A stretch of 61,784 bases of DNA from Flavobacteriales bacterium (GTDB lineage Bacteria; Bacteroidota; Bacteroidia; Flavobacteriales_C; GCA-002722245): contig JAQXEE010000022.1 of assembly GCA_029251005.1 (NCBI GenBank), forward strand, positions 1-61,784. Direction: 5' to 3'. A program made the translations under genes and the position numbers. The notes beneath the pieces are model-generated. The model worked only from the letters and a program-made list of their open reading frames with translations, was not told the DNA's origin and did not search any database. Shown here piece by piece: positions 26,905-36,041 of the stretch. Numbering within the stretch: the stretch's first letter is position 1; each line of letters opens with the position of its first letter.

Positions 26905-26931
26905 TTGTATTACTAAGTCGTTATATCTTTA
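26905..26931 (+). promoter_or_regulatory. Promoter of the NUMOD4 gene: TTG and TATCTTTA
   Basis: TATCTTTA at 26924-26931 is preceded by TTG at 26905-26907 (16-base spacer) and another at 26901-26903 (20-base spacer). The expected start lies about 50 bases before the ATG at 26988. Confidence 0.45.
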
Positions 26932-26987
26932 CAAAATAGCTTTTGAATGCTAAACTTTTAGGTTAGCCAAGCAAAACTCTAATAACA

Positions 26988-27761
26988 ATGTCAAAAATAA
27001 TCATCAACCAAGAGGAAGCTAAATTAATACCTAGATTTAGTTCCTACCATATTAGTGAATCAGGACGTGTTTACAAAACAAGTTCGCCAAAGAGAAAAAT
27101 TAAACCAAAAAAAAACGAGAATTACCTAAAGGAAATAAAATTACATTTTAAAAAAGATAATATTTCATCTCATGGAAGGGTAAGTTTGGTAGATGATAAA
27201 GGGAAACTTCAAAATTTATGCGCAGGTCTATTGGTTGCTTTAACTTTTAAACTTTTTGATACTAATTCAAAAATCACCAAAAAAGATATAAGCTACAAAG
27301 ATGGCAATAGACATAACCTTCATGTATCTAATTTAACACTTGTTGATAAAACTTACCCCAATAGTAAGTTAAAACCTAATCAAATCAAATTAATAAAAAA
27401 GCTAATAAAGAAAGGAGATTCTTTAAGAAAAATAAGTTCGCTTTTCAGTGTTTCTGAAATGCAAATAAATAGAATAAAAACTGGAGAAAATTGGGGTAAC
27501 GGCAAAAGAAAAATCAAAGCTCCTGTAGCACCTTTTATAATCGAAGACGGTAGCATGAGGAAGTATATTGCCACTTTTGAAAGTCAGAAATTAAACTTAA
27601 AAATTAAGAAGCCATTCATCATTAAAAGAAATCCTGAAAATCCCACAGAAAACATAATCCAAGGGATAGTAAAAGGGTTTAAACTTTCACGAAAACACAC
27701 GAATATAACTAGAGCAAAAAAAAGTGTAGAAAGGTTAAATAATTTTTTTTTCAAAACATAA
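26988..27761 (+). CDS. NUMOD4/HTH DNA-binding protein, apparent dead HNH homing endonuclease
   Basis: 257 residues, very basic. Residues about 14-35 match NUMOD4 (IPRFSSYHISESGRVYKTSS). Residues about 60-120 align with the HNH part of free-standing homing endonucleases, but the first catalytic His (normally in VHRLVA) is Gly80 in CAGLLVALTF and the Asn-His of NHxDGN is Ser102-Tyr103 in ISYKDGNRHN. Residues 127-169 form a resolvase-like HTH (LKPNQIKLIKKLIKKGDSLR, then VSEMQINRIKTGENW). The last 70 residues are unassigned. It probably binds DNA without cutting; target unknown. It has its own promoter and sits 9 bases before an SDR gene. Confidence 0.7.
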   Translation: MSKIIINQEEAKLIPRFSSYHISESGRVYKTSSPKRKIKPKKNENYLKEIKLHFKKDNISSHGRVSLVDDKGKLQNLCAGLLVALTFKLFDTNSKITKKDISYKDGNRHNLHVSNLTLVDKTYPNSKLKPNQIKLIKKLIKKGDSLRKISSLFSVSEMQINRIKTGENWGNGKRKIKAPVAPFIIEDGSMRKYIATFESQKLNLKIKKPFIIKRNPENPTENIIQGIVKGFKLSRKHTNITRAKKSVERLNNFFFKT

Positions 27762-27770
27762 CCAAATAGA

Positions 27771-28775
27771 ATGAAAAACATTTTTGTAACTGGAGCTACC
27801 GGCTTTGTAGGAAAATATTTAGTATCCAAATTGATAGAGAACCCAAATAATAGGGTTTTCTTACTAATTCGGAGCAAAAAAAACTTATCTGCAGTTGATA
27901 GGTGTAAGAAACTTTTTGTTGAAAATTCTGATTTAATACTGGATCGTATTGTTCCAATAGAGGGAGAATTAACGAAACCAATGTTTAACTTAAATCAGCA
28001 TGATTTTGAAGAGTTAGCAACTAAAATAAATACGATTTACCATACTGCTGCAACTATAAAGTTTAACCTACCTTACAAAACAGCACATTCTATTAACGTT
28101 GAAGGAACCAAAACATGTATGCTTTTGGCGAAAAAAGCAGGTGAACATTTTGAGCGCTTTCATCATATTAGTACAGCCTATGTTAGTAGGGTTATGGAAG
28201 GTGAGGAAAGAGGTTTCAACAATACCTATGAACAAACTAAATTTGAAGCTGAATTACTGTTTAAGGATATTAAATACACAATTTACAGACCTTCAATAAT
28301 ATCAGGAAGCTCTGAAACTGGTGAAATTTCCTCTAGTAGTGTTATTTACAAGTTCATTATTTTACTTTCGAGACAAATTTTAAGTGCTTTACCAGTTGAT
28401 AATTCCTTTTCCATAAACATTATACCAGTAAATAATTTCGTAGATAAAATGCTAGCAATTGGAGGTGAGCAAAGTTCTGTTGGTAAAACATACCAAATAA
28501 CACATCAAGAAAACACCAATTTCAAGGATTTACTTATTCACGCATCCAAACTTTTGAAGGTTCCACCACCACAATTTATTTCTTCAGATCAAACAAGTGC
28601 TATTCCATTAAAAGTGATGAAACATATTGATGTTTTTATGCCCTACATAATCCAATCACAACAATTTAAACTAAATCACCACGAATTAAACTCTGCTGCC
28701 AAAATACCAAGCGACAATGTAATAAATACTTTCAATCATGTTGTTGACAATTATTTAGCTTTTCAACGAAATTAG
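27771..28775 (+). CDS. Extended SDR, thioester-reductase/fatty acyl reductase-like
   Basis: 334 residues. Rossmann motif TGATGFVG (7-14), the NADP-type LLIRSKK after the second strand, and the catalytic set Ser134/Thr135 (HHISTAYVS), Tyr153 and Lys157 (YEQTK). Sequence such as IVPIEGELTKPMFNL and IYHTAATIKFNLPYKTAHSINVEGTK is typical of the NAD_binding_4 (male-sterility/thioester reductase) group, which reduces acyl thioesters on CoA or carrier proteins. Unlike NRPS terminal reductases it is free-standing. A phosphopantetheinyl transferase lies convergently 190 bases away. Substrate unknown; an epimerase-like role is possible. Confidence 0.78.
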   Translation: MKNIFVTGATGFVGKYLVSKLIENPNNRVFLLIRSKKNLSAVDRCKKLFVENSDLILDRIVPIEGELTKPMFNLNQHDFEELATKINTIYHTAATIKFNLPYKTAHSINVEGTKTCMLLAKKAGEHFERFHHISTAYVSRVMEGEERGFNNTYEQTKFEAELLFKDIKYTIYRPSIISGSSETGEISSSSVIYKFIILLSRQILSALPVDNSFSINIIPVNNFVDKMLAIGGEQSSVGKTYQITHQENTNFKDLLIHASKLLKVPPPQFISSDQTSAIPLKVMKHIDVFMPYIIQSQQFKLNHHELNSAAKIPSDNVINTFNHVVDNYLAFQRN

Positions 28776-28964
28776 TCATGTTATCACATATTTAATTAAA
28801 CAAATAGTACTGCACTATTTAATCACTGTAAAGTAAAAAAATTACGCCAACACAGTTATTATTTAGATATTAGAATTTAACTAAATGGTTTGAAATCGTA
28901 ACCAAAATAAGTATTTAACAAAGGCAGCACTAAGTCCATTTCCTCATATAAGAGAGAGGCTCTT

Positions 28965-29591
28965 TTATGAACTAAATAAATCAGGTATATCAATGGCTTC
29001 AATATCTAACTTTACGTTCCGATAAGTGCTTAAATGGCAAATGTAATTTGGTATTGGTACTTTTTGAATAATAACTTTACTGTTAAAAGCTTTTATGCAA
29101 TCTTCAAGGGCAGAAAACGTTGTTAATCCCATAGAAATTCCCCCGCCAAAAAGTTTAACAACTGATTCTTTCCTTGTCCATAATTGAGTGAATTGACTTA
29201 CTTTATCATTTGCGTCTTCAATAGATTGGATTTCACTCTCAGTAAATACTCTTTGATAGATAATTTCGCGAGGTTCTCGCAACTTTTCGACATCCACTCC
29301 TACTCTTTCGCTACCGATAGCCAATGTAACAATGTTTTTTGTATTTGAAATATTGAAGTACAAATCTGAATTTTGAGAAAAAGGCTTTCCTTTTTCTTCA
29401 AAATCTATGGTTTTCAAAAAGTTAAATGAAGTAACATTTTTAAGTAAGTGCCAACCTATTAAACTCAGCATTCTTTTAATTGAATTGTTATCGCTTAACC
29501 TTGAAGTAATATTTTCAGGTAAACCATCTAATAGCTCCTTTTGATTAATAGAATCAAAACCATCAGGTAATATGGCATAATACACTTTCAC
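28965..29591 (-). CDS. 4'-phosphopantetheinyl transferase (Sfp-like)
   Basis: Transfers phosphopantetheine from CoA to a carrier-protein serine. 208 residues with the Sfp-type motifs GVDVEKLRE (Asp100 and Glu102, Mg ligands) and WTRKESVVK (Glu142, Lys146). The upstream FNxSHS motif reads FNISNT here, replacing the His with Asn83. The start is GTG overlapping the ABC-F stop by one base (TAGTG), so it is translated from that operon. No carrier protein, NRPS or PKS gene is nearby; it may serve the acyl carrier protein of fatty-acid synthesis, or a secondary pathway elsewhere. Confidence 0.88.
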   Translation of the reverse strand: MKVYYAILPDGFDSINQKELLDGLPENITSRLSDNNSIKRMLSLIGWHLLKNVTSFNFLKTIDFEEKGKPFSQNSDLYFNISNTKNIVTLAIGSERVGVDVEKLREPREIIYQRVFTESEIQSIEDANDKVSQFTQLWTRKESVVKLFGGGISMGLTTFSALEDCIKAFNSKVIIQKVPIPNYICHLSTYRNVKLDIEAIDIPDLFSS

Positions 29592-31462
29592 TATACCTCT
29601 TGTTTCTCAGCAAGTTCCATCCAAATCATCGTCACCTCATCGATCTTTTCCATCAATTTCCCCAAATCAACAGAAACATCATTTATCTCTTGTCCTGATA
29701 AATCACCAGATGACAGTTTGAATTCCAATTTAGATTTATCGGTTTCTAATTTTTCTAATTCTTCAGCCGCCTTTTCCATCTCAATCTTCTCCTTATAAGT
29801 TAACCTACTCACTTTAGTCTTTATTTCTTGACTAGTGGCCTTATGTTCCTTTTTAGCCTTAGCTGTCTCATTAACAGGATTTAACCTCTCATACTCTCTA
29901 TACTCGGTATAATTCCCTGGGAAATCTCTTACTTTACCTTGTCCTTCAAAAACAAATAAGTGTTCACATATACGATCTAAGAAGTATCTATCATGTGATA
30001 CGATTATTACACATCCGTTAAAATCTAATAAATAATTTTCTAATGCTGTTAACGTGCCTAAATCAAGATCGTTAGTAGGCTCATCCAAAATTAAAAAGTT
30101 TGGATTCTCCATCAATACGGTGACCAAATACAATCTTTTCTTTTCTCCTCCAGATAATAATTCAACATGCGTGTGTTGTTTTTTAGGCTCAAATTGAAAA
30201 TGCGTTAACATTTGACTAGCCGTAATTTTCGAACCATCTTTTGTTTGAACAATTTCAGCAATATCCTTAACAACATCAATTACCTTCATGTCGTCTCGAA
30301 ACGTCAATCCTTTTTGATTGTAATAACCAAACTTTACTGTGCTTCCAACTTCAATAGAACCTTTGTATTCTGGATCCTTACCTGTAATAAGATTTAAAAA
30401 AGTTGATTTCCCAGTACCGTTTTTTCCAATTATTCCAACCTTCTCTCCTCTTTTAAAGAAATAAGTAAAATCTTTTAATATTTTTAAATCTCCGTATTCT
30501 TTATTCAGTTCCTCAATTTCAATAATCTTACTTCCCATTCTGGTCATTACTGAAGAAATCTCAAGGTTAGAGTTAACCCTAACATTTTTTGATTTTTTCT
30601 CTAACTCATAAGCAGCATCAATCCTACTTTTACTTTTTGTCCCCCTAGCCTTTGGCTGTTTTCTTAACCAATCCAACTCTGTTTTAAATAAGTTTTTAGC
30701 CTTATTCGCAACAACAACTTCATTATGTTCTCGTTCAGCCTTTTTGGTTAAATAGTATTCATAATCACCTTTGTAATTATAAATACCTTCAGGGCTTAAC
30801 TCGATTATCTCACTACATACATTATCTAAAAAGTATCTATCATGCGTAATTAGTAATAATGTTAAATTACTATCTGCTATATATTTTTCAAGCCACTCCA
30901 CCATATCAAAATCAAGGTGGTTGGTTGGCTCATCTAAAAACAAAACATCCGGCTCATCAATTAAAGCTTTAGCTAATGCTAGTCTCCTAGCTTGACCTCC
31001 ACTTAATTTAACAACAGACATCTTTTTATCTGGAAATTTTAAACTTGTTAAGACTTCGTTTATTTTAACATCTACTCCCCATGCGTTTTGCTCGTCTATT
31101 TTTTCAATTACTTCTGTAAATTCATTACTCTCAGTGTCACCACTTTCCAATAATTGCTCGTATCTATGGATTAATCGAATGGCGGGATTTTGTGAATCAT
31201 TAATATAATCTTCGATTGTTGTTGCATCTCCAAAAGAAGGTTCTTGCTCCAATAAGCAAACACTTAATTCATCTTTAAAAACAACCTGACCTTCATCTTG
31301 AATATCTTTACCCAATAAAATATTTAAAAGAGTTGATTTTCCAGCACCATTTTTGGCTACAAGTCCAACTTTTTGCCCTTTTTCTAATCCAAAAGAAACA
31401 CCTTTAAAAAGTTTAAACTCTCCAAATGATTTTGATAAATCTGACACTGATAAATAATTCAT
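29591..31462 (-). CDS. uup: ABC-F family ATPase, Uup-type
   Basis: 623 residues with two ATPase domains and no membrane segments. Domain 1: KNGAGKSTLL, LSGGQARRLALA, LFLDEPTNHLDFD. Domain 2: GKNGTGKSTFL, LSGGEKKRLYLV, LILDEPTNDLDLG. The linker and a C-terminal charged coiled coil of about 90 residues (ending WMELAEKQ) match Uup rather than EttA. ABC-F proteins act on ribosomes; Uup is linked to ribosome function and to suppression of transposon excision in E. coli. It leads a two-gene operon with the phosphopantetheinyl transferase. Subfamily assignment is probable. Confidence 0.88.
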   Translation of the reverse strand: MNYLSVSDLSKSFGEFKLFKGVSFGLEKGQKVGLVAKNGAGKSTLLNILLGKDIQDEGQVVFKDELSVCLLEQEPSFGDATTIEDYINDSQNPAIRLIHRYEQLLESGDTESNEFTEVIEKIDEQNAWGVDVKINEVLTSLKFPDKKMSVVKLSGGQARRLALAKALIDEPDVLFLDEPTNHLDFDMVEWLEKYIADSNLTLLLITHDRYFLDNVCSEIIELSPEGIYNYKGDYEYYLTKKAEREHNEVVVANKAKNLFKTELDWLRKQPKARGTKSKSRIDAAYELEKKSKNVRVNSNLEISSVMTRMGSKIIEIEELNKEYGDLKILKDFTYFFKRGEKVGIIGKNGTGKSTFLNLITGKDPEYKGSIEVGSTVKFGYYNQKGLTFRDDMKVIDVVKDIAEIVQTKDGSKITASQMLTHFQFEPKKQHTHVELLSGGEKKRLYLVTVLMENPNFLILDEPTNDLDLGTLTALENYLLDFNGCVIIVSHDRYFLDRICEHLFVFEGQGKVRDFPGNYTEYREYERLNPVNETAKAKKEHKATSQEIKTKVSRLTYKEKIEMEKAAEELEKLETDKSKLEFKLSSGDLSGQEINDVSVDLGKLMEKIDEVTMIWMELAEKQEV

Positions 31463-31596
31463 ACTTTAAAGTTACGTTAAACTAAATACACAAAGGCTTT
31501 TTGATACTTATTAATCTTTTTGAAAATCACTTAAAAACCTATGCGAAAATCCTGTTATTTCTTTTAATTTCAACTCATTTTTGGAAATTTAAGCTT

Positions 31597-31604
31597 TACA
31601 TTTG
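31597..31604 (+). promoter_or_regulatory. -7 promoter element TACATTTG
   Basis: Exact TAnnTTTG match 20 bases before the ATG of the DUF4836 gene. A TTG at 31581-31583 is only 13 bases upstream, shorter than the usual spacing. Confidence 0.45.
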
Positions 31605-31624
31605 ACCTTCCTAAAGTAAAAATC

Positions 31625-33235
31625 ATGTTTAAAAAATATTTTTTAATTACAAGTGTAGTTTACTCGGCAGTCTTTTTTGCATCATGCTCTAATACTCCAG
31701 CCCACCTTAAAGCAATCCCTAAAGAAAGTGGTTTAGTTCTACAACTAAATCCATTTAATTTAGCGGTCAAAGCAAGGGTTGATCAATTATCTGAATATCA
31801 ATTCATCAAAGACTTGAAAGACAACAATAACGATTCTATTTCTAAATATTGGGAAGAAGTCGCTTCTAACCCATTTGCAACAGGAATTAGCTTGACCGAT
31901 GATGTTTACATTTTTACAACTACCGAAGACTTAACATCTGGTATTTCGGGTGGATGTATTAAATTATCAGATGCGAATTCATTTGAAAATTTTATCACTA
32001 AAATATCAGGAAAAACAAAATACGAAGAGAGTGGTTTGAATTTCATGGATGGTTTTGAAGGTTTTATGTTCGCTTGGAATAGCGAATTTGTAATTGCTTT
32101 AAACTCAGAAAATCTAAACAAACGAAATGAAGTAAAGGAGAAGTTGATTGAATTATTTAATTTATCTCAAGAAAATCAACTGGTAAACACAGAATATTTT
32201 AAAGTTTTTGATCAAAGTAGCGAAGATGTCAGCTTCATGCTTTCCCAAAATGCTATTTTAGCTAGTAATTCAATATCTACACTTCCTACAAGCGAATTAA
32301 TCGATCAATTAGAAGGACTTTATTCAATTGGTCATATTACTTTTAATAATGACCAAATTAAGGTTAAGATTGAAAACTTTAAAAATGAAGCTTTTAATGA
32401 TTACAAAGATCGAAATAACAAAATCGTTCAAAAATACAACACGGAAATAAATAAAGTTATTCCTGCTAAACATTTAGGATTAACTACGTTTTCCTTCAAT
32501 ATGGAACATCTGTTAGATTCTTTACAGAATGTGCCTATACAAGCTCAAATGATACTTGCTTCTGCAAAACCGGTATTATCTTGTTTTGGAGGAAGTTTTT
32601 GCGTCAATTTTTCAGATTTAGGAAGTAAAACTGAACAAAAAATGGTTTATTCCGATTCCGGATTTGTTTCTGTTCCCTACAAAAAGATGGTTCCTAAAAT
32701 GACTTTGGGTTTTGATTTAAAAGACTTTGAATCATTAAAAACTATTCTTGCACAATTTTCAGGTTCTCCGTTCTTAAAAAAAGAAAACGAATATTTTGTA
32801 ATTCAAAGCCAAAGAGCAATTGGTATTCCAATGTACTTATACTTCAACGATAAGATTGGGGTAATTACATCTGAAAAATCCCTAGCATCAAACCTTTCTC
32901 AAGGACTATATGCCTCTAAGTCTTTAGCTAACACTTCAAAAAACTCTAAAATAGTAGCTTCTAATAATTACGTTTTCATTGATGCAAACCTCAAAAACTA
33001 TCCTTCTATCCTTAAGGAAAAAGTACTTGAAAATGATCGTTTTGGAAAAAAGGCTAAAAGATTTGCAATTATTGAAAAAGTTATGGAAAATATTGAGATA
33101 CAAACTAAAAATACTTTTGATGTTACTTTAGACTTTAACTTTCAAGAAAAAGAGGGAAATGTTTTGAAAAACATACTAAACACGATTAATCAATTATATT
33201 TAATTGATAATGAAGACAATACTTCTGCTTTTTAA
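31625..33235 (+). CDS. DUF4836 family lipoprotein
   Basis: 536 residues. Lipobox-type leader ending SVVYSAVFFASC (Cys21), then the DUF4836 pattern: IPKESGLVLQLNPFNLAVKARVDQLSEY (read around residues 31-58), ISLTDDVYIFTT, and a second similar half (MTLGFDLKDFESLKTIL, GIPMYLYFNDKIGVIT). The family is found in Bacteroidota envelopes and its function is unknown. It is transcribed alone from a TAnnTTTG-type promoter. Confidence 0.85.
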   Translation: MFKKYFLITSVVYSAVFFASCSNTPAHLKAIPKESGLVLQLNPFNLAVKARVDQLSEYQFIKDLKDNNNDSISKYWEEVASNPFATGISLTDDVYIFTTTEDLTSGISGGCIKLSDANSFENFITKISGKTKYEESGLNFMDGFEGFMFAWNSEFVIALNSENLNKRNEVKEKLIELFNLSQENQLVNTEYFKVFDQSSEDVSFMLSQNAILASNSISTLPTSELIDQLEGLYSIGHITFNNDQIKVKIENFKNEAFNDYKDRNNKIVQKYNTEINKVIPAKHLGLTTFSFNMEHLLDSLQNVPIQAQMILASAKPVLSCFGGSFCVNFSDLGSKTEQKMVYSDSGFVSVPYKKMVPKMTLGFDLKDFESLKTILAQFSGSPFLKKENEYFVIQSQRAIGIPMYLYFNDKIGVITSEKSLASNLSQGLYASKSLANTSKNSKIVASNNYVFIDANLKNYPSILKEKVLENDRFGKKAKRFAIIEKVMENIEIQTKNTFDVTLDFNFQEKEGNVLKNILNTINQLYLIDNEDNTSAF

Positions 33236-33297
33236 AAACAGCATAAAAAATAGCGTACAAGTAAATTGAAGGCGTTTATTGTTGCCTCTAGTAAAAA

Positions 33298-34614
33298 CTA
33301 TTTTAAAGGATAGTACTTTTTGTTCTTTCCAAGTTCCATTATGGATCGCTCAACAAACATATGCAATACTATGTCTGGTTTTTCTATCTGTATAAAATCC
33401 TTACGAAAATCATGAGACCAAACATATACACTTCGACTAAAATAATCTCCTAGAAACCCATGTATATAACTTATGAACGAATCATTAAACACCAATAGTT
33501 TAGGAGCATTAATGTCTCTTTCATGAATAAAGGTATGCTTATATTCTATTTTATAAATTCCGTACTTAGGTTCTACTATGTTTTTCTTTGGATTACTTTT
33601 ATCTTTTAATTTATAATCAAATCTCTTTCCTGGCAAGAAATCGTACAAACCTAACAGATTGGATAAATCACCACCTCTTTTTTCCTTTTCAGTTATCTCG
33701 TAATCTTCAGACGAGTATGGCTTTCTAATAGTCTTCATCTTTTTTTTGATATTATCTATTATAACTTGAGAAGCGATTAACCCACCGTTTTTATTCCAAT
33801 GAGAGTCGTTTTTTTGATAAAGTTGTTTTCCAGATTTAGCTGCTTTTAAGAACTGAGATCTTACATCTATTATTTTGATGCCCTTATCGGCTATAAAATC
33901 TATTAATTGATCTATCCTAGTAGTATCAACCGTATTGTATTTAGCAGGTAAATCGGAAGAGTAAACCCCCATTTTATCGGGTAGAAATGCGACAAAATAC
34001 TCAATCCCTCTTGCTTTTAAATACGCCTTACGTTTTAATAGATTCAAGCTAATTTTATTCAATTGACCATCAGATAGGCTAATATTGCCTAAGTGATCTT
34101 GTAAGCTATTACAATCATTGTAAAATAACCAATCATTGCCACCTAAAATAACCTTCTTTGTAGAGGAAATTCCAAAATTTACTGTTTTCACATAATTATT
34201 GGTAGAAATAAACATACTTCTTAAACCAAAATGGTCATTGAAAAAATTGGTAAACATGTTCGGAAATGAATCTATCTCATCAAATTCTAACGACTCATAT
34301 CTTGATAATATTCTTTTCTCATTCATTTTAAACTCGAATTTCGAATCTTTCGACATGCTTGTTAGTTGATCAATTAATGGGAAACAAATAATGACGAAAA
34401 AAACAAAAACAAAAACAAGTTTTCCTATCTGGTCCTTTTTCAACTCTCTCAACTTCAATTTTAAAATTCTCCAAAAAATTAAAGGAAGAGAAATAAAAAG
34501 AATTAAGCCAATATTAGCACAGTAAAACAAAGGTGACTTATCTAAAAGGAAGTATAGTCCTAAAGAAGCTAAAAACGCAAGTACGAGGACTAGTATTGAA
34601 TTAACTTTATCCAT
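33298..34614 (-). CDS. AlgJ/AlgX/DltD-like SGNH acetyltransferase of polysaccharide O-acetylation
   Basis: 438 residues. Two or three N-terminal membrane helices (to about residue 80) anchor a periplasmic SGNH-like domain. Motifs seen: GGNDWLFYND (family signature near residue 158), DSHW with Asp270 and His272, and the nucleophile-type FNDSF (Ser379). This matches the AlgX/AlgJ family that transfers acetyl from an MBOAT partner onto glycans. Its ATG overlaps the MBOAT stop (TAATG). It is the last of three coupled genes and probably performs the final acetyl transfer in the periplasm; the acceptor is unknown. Confidence 0.85.
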   Translation of the reverse strand: MDKVNSILVLVLAFLASLGLYFLLDKSPLFYCANIGLILFISLPLIFWRILKLKLRELKKDQIGKLVFVFVFFVIICFPLIDQLTSMSKDSKFEFKMNEKRILSRYESLEFDEIDSFPNMFTNFFNDHFGLRSMFISTNNYVKTVNFGISSTKKVILGGNDWLFYNDCNSLQDHLGNISLSDGQLNKISLNLLKRKAYLKARGIEYFVAFLPDKMGVYSSDLPAKYNTVDTTRIDQLIDFIADKGIKIIDVRSQFLKAAKSGKQLYQKNDSHWNKNGGLIASQVIIDNIKKKMKTIRKPYSSEDYEITEKEKRGGDLSNLLGLYDFLPGKRFDYKLKDKSNPKKNIVEPKYGIYKIEYKHTFIHERDINAPKLLVFNDSFISYIHGFLGDYFSRSVYVWSHDFRKDFIQIEKPDIVLHMFVERSIMELGKNKKYYPLK

Positions 34615-36041
34615 TAAAATCTAAAATAAATAAAAGGATTGTAAGTGTTGTTCGCTATTTCGGATACACTAAAATAGAACGCAATAAAAACAACAAATAA
34701 AAACAACTTTATTTTGGTCTTTTTGTATAGTTTACTTTTAATTAAGTTCAGCTTATTTTCAATTATTAAAACTTTCTCATTCAAATTTATCGAAAACAAC
34801 AGCCCTATTAACAAAGTAAAAGTTGTGTAGTTATTCATATAATCATGCCAAATAAATGACTCCATCCCCCTGAAACTAAACATACTAAAAACGTAAGATG
34901 AGGCATCTGAAAAGTCCTCTACTCTAAAATAAACCCAACCTATTAATACCAAGATTAAAACGTACAAGTGCTGAAAAGGAGCATACAGCTTTTTTAGGAA
35001 GTTATCTAAACCTAGCTTTTCAAGAACCAAAAATCCACCATGAAATAATCCCCAAAAAATAAAGCTCCAACTTGCTCCGTGCCAAATTCCTGTTACTAGA
35101 AATACAATAAAAAGATTAAAATAAGTTCTTAAATTTCCTTTTCTACTTCCTCCTAATGGAATATACAAGTAATCTCTAAACCAAGTAGATAAAGATATGT
35201 GCCATCGTCTCCAAAATTCTTTTATTGACTTAGATACATAGGGAAAATTAAAATTCTCTTCAAAATCGAATCCTAATATTTTACCCAAACCAATCGCCAT
35301 GTCGGAATACCCTGAAAAATCAAAAAATATTTGCAGAGCATAGCATATTATACCTAGCCAAGCCAAAGGTGAAGAAATCTCATCTATTTCGGTAACAAAA
35401 ATTGAATCTGCAACTTGAGCTAAAGAATTCGCAATTATTATTTTTTTAGAAAACCCTATAGCAAAACGTAATACTCCCTCATAGACTTTTTCGAAAGAAG
35501 TAGTTCGATCTTTTATTTGATCCATTATAGTATTATATCGGACGATAGGACCAGCTATCAACTGGGGAAATAAAGCTACATATAAACCAATATTAATTGG
35601 GTTTATTTCTGCCTTGGCCTCTTTTCGGTAAACATCTATGACATAAGAAACTCCTTGAAATGTGAAAAAAGATATCCCCATCGGTAAACGCACTCCTTGA
35701 AGAACAAGCATTTCATTACCTTGGTACCCAAATATACCGTTGATATTATCCAAAAAAAATTGAAAATATTTATAGTAAAACAACATTAAGAAGTTAGCTA
35801 AAATTCCAATAATTAAGATCAGCTTTGCTTTTGATCGTACTTTATCAACCCCTATTCCTATTATATAATTAATTAAAATCGAAATAATGATCACAAAAAT
35901 CAATTCAATTTCTCCCCAGAAATAAAAAAACAGACTAGCGAACAATAGGAAACAATTCCTTAAGTATTTCGGTAAAAAAGCATTTCCTGCTAGAACAAGC
36001 GGTAAAAACAAAAACAGAAATACTACCGAGCTAAATACCAT
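34614..36041 (-). CDS. MBOAT O-acyltransferase (AlgI/DltB-like)
   Basis: 475 residues with about 11 membrane helices. MBOAT motifs: LFPQLIAGPIVRY, DFSGYSDMAIGLG, FNFPYVSKSIKEFWRRWHISLS (His281) and TGIWHGASWSFIFWGLFHG (His321, His334). These match the AlgI active-site region that moves acetyl groups from cytosolic acetyl-CoA across the inner membrane. It is fused by one-base overlaps (TAATG) to an upstream lipoprotein gene and a downstream AlgJ-like gene. It would acetylate an exopolysaccharide or other envelope glycan. Confidence 0.93.
   Translation of the reverse strand: MVFSSVVFLFLFLPLVLAGNAFLPKYLRNCFLLFASLFFYFWGEIELIFVIIISILINYIIGIGVDKVRSKAKLILIIGILANFLMLFYYKYFQFFLDNINGIFGYQGNEMLVLQGVRLPMGISFFTFQGVSYVIDVYRKEAKAEINPINIGLYVALFPQLIAGPIVRYNTIMDQIKDRTTSFEKVYEGVLRFAIGFSKKIIIANSLAQVADSIFVTEIDEISSPLAWLGIICYALQIFFDFSGYSDMAIGLGKILGFDFEENFNFPYVSKSIKEFWRRWHISLSTWFRDYLYIPLGGSRKGNLRTYFNLFIVFLVTGIWHGASWSFIFWGLFHGGFLVLEKLGLDNFLKKLYAPFQHLYVLILVLIGWVYFRVEDFSDASSYVFSMFSFRGMESFIWHDYMNNYTTFTLLIGLLFSINLNEKVLIIENKLNLIKSKLYKKTKIKLFLFVVFIAFYFSVSEIANNTYNPFIYFRF

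Larger units (their letters stand above)
26199..26987. other. Non-coding 789 bp
   Basis: The longest gene-free stretch in the window. It holds a promoter-like TATCTTTA at 26341-26348 followed by a strong hairpin at 26398-26421 (possible small RNA), and the promoter of the NUMOD4 gene at its right end. A 24-codon frame starts at 26390 across the hairpin; I do not call it. The rest is AT-rich with nothing evident. Confidence 0.55.
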
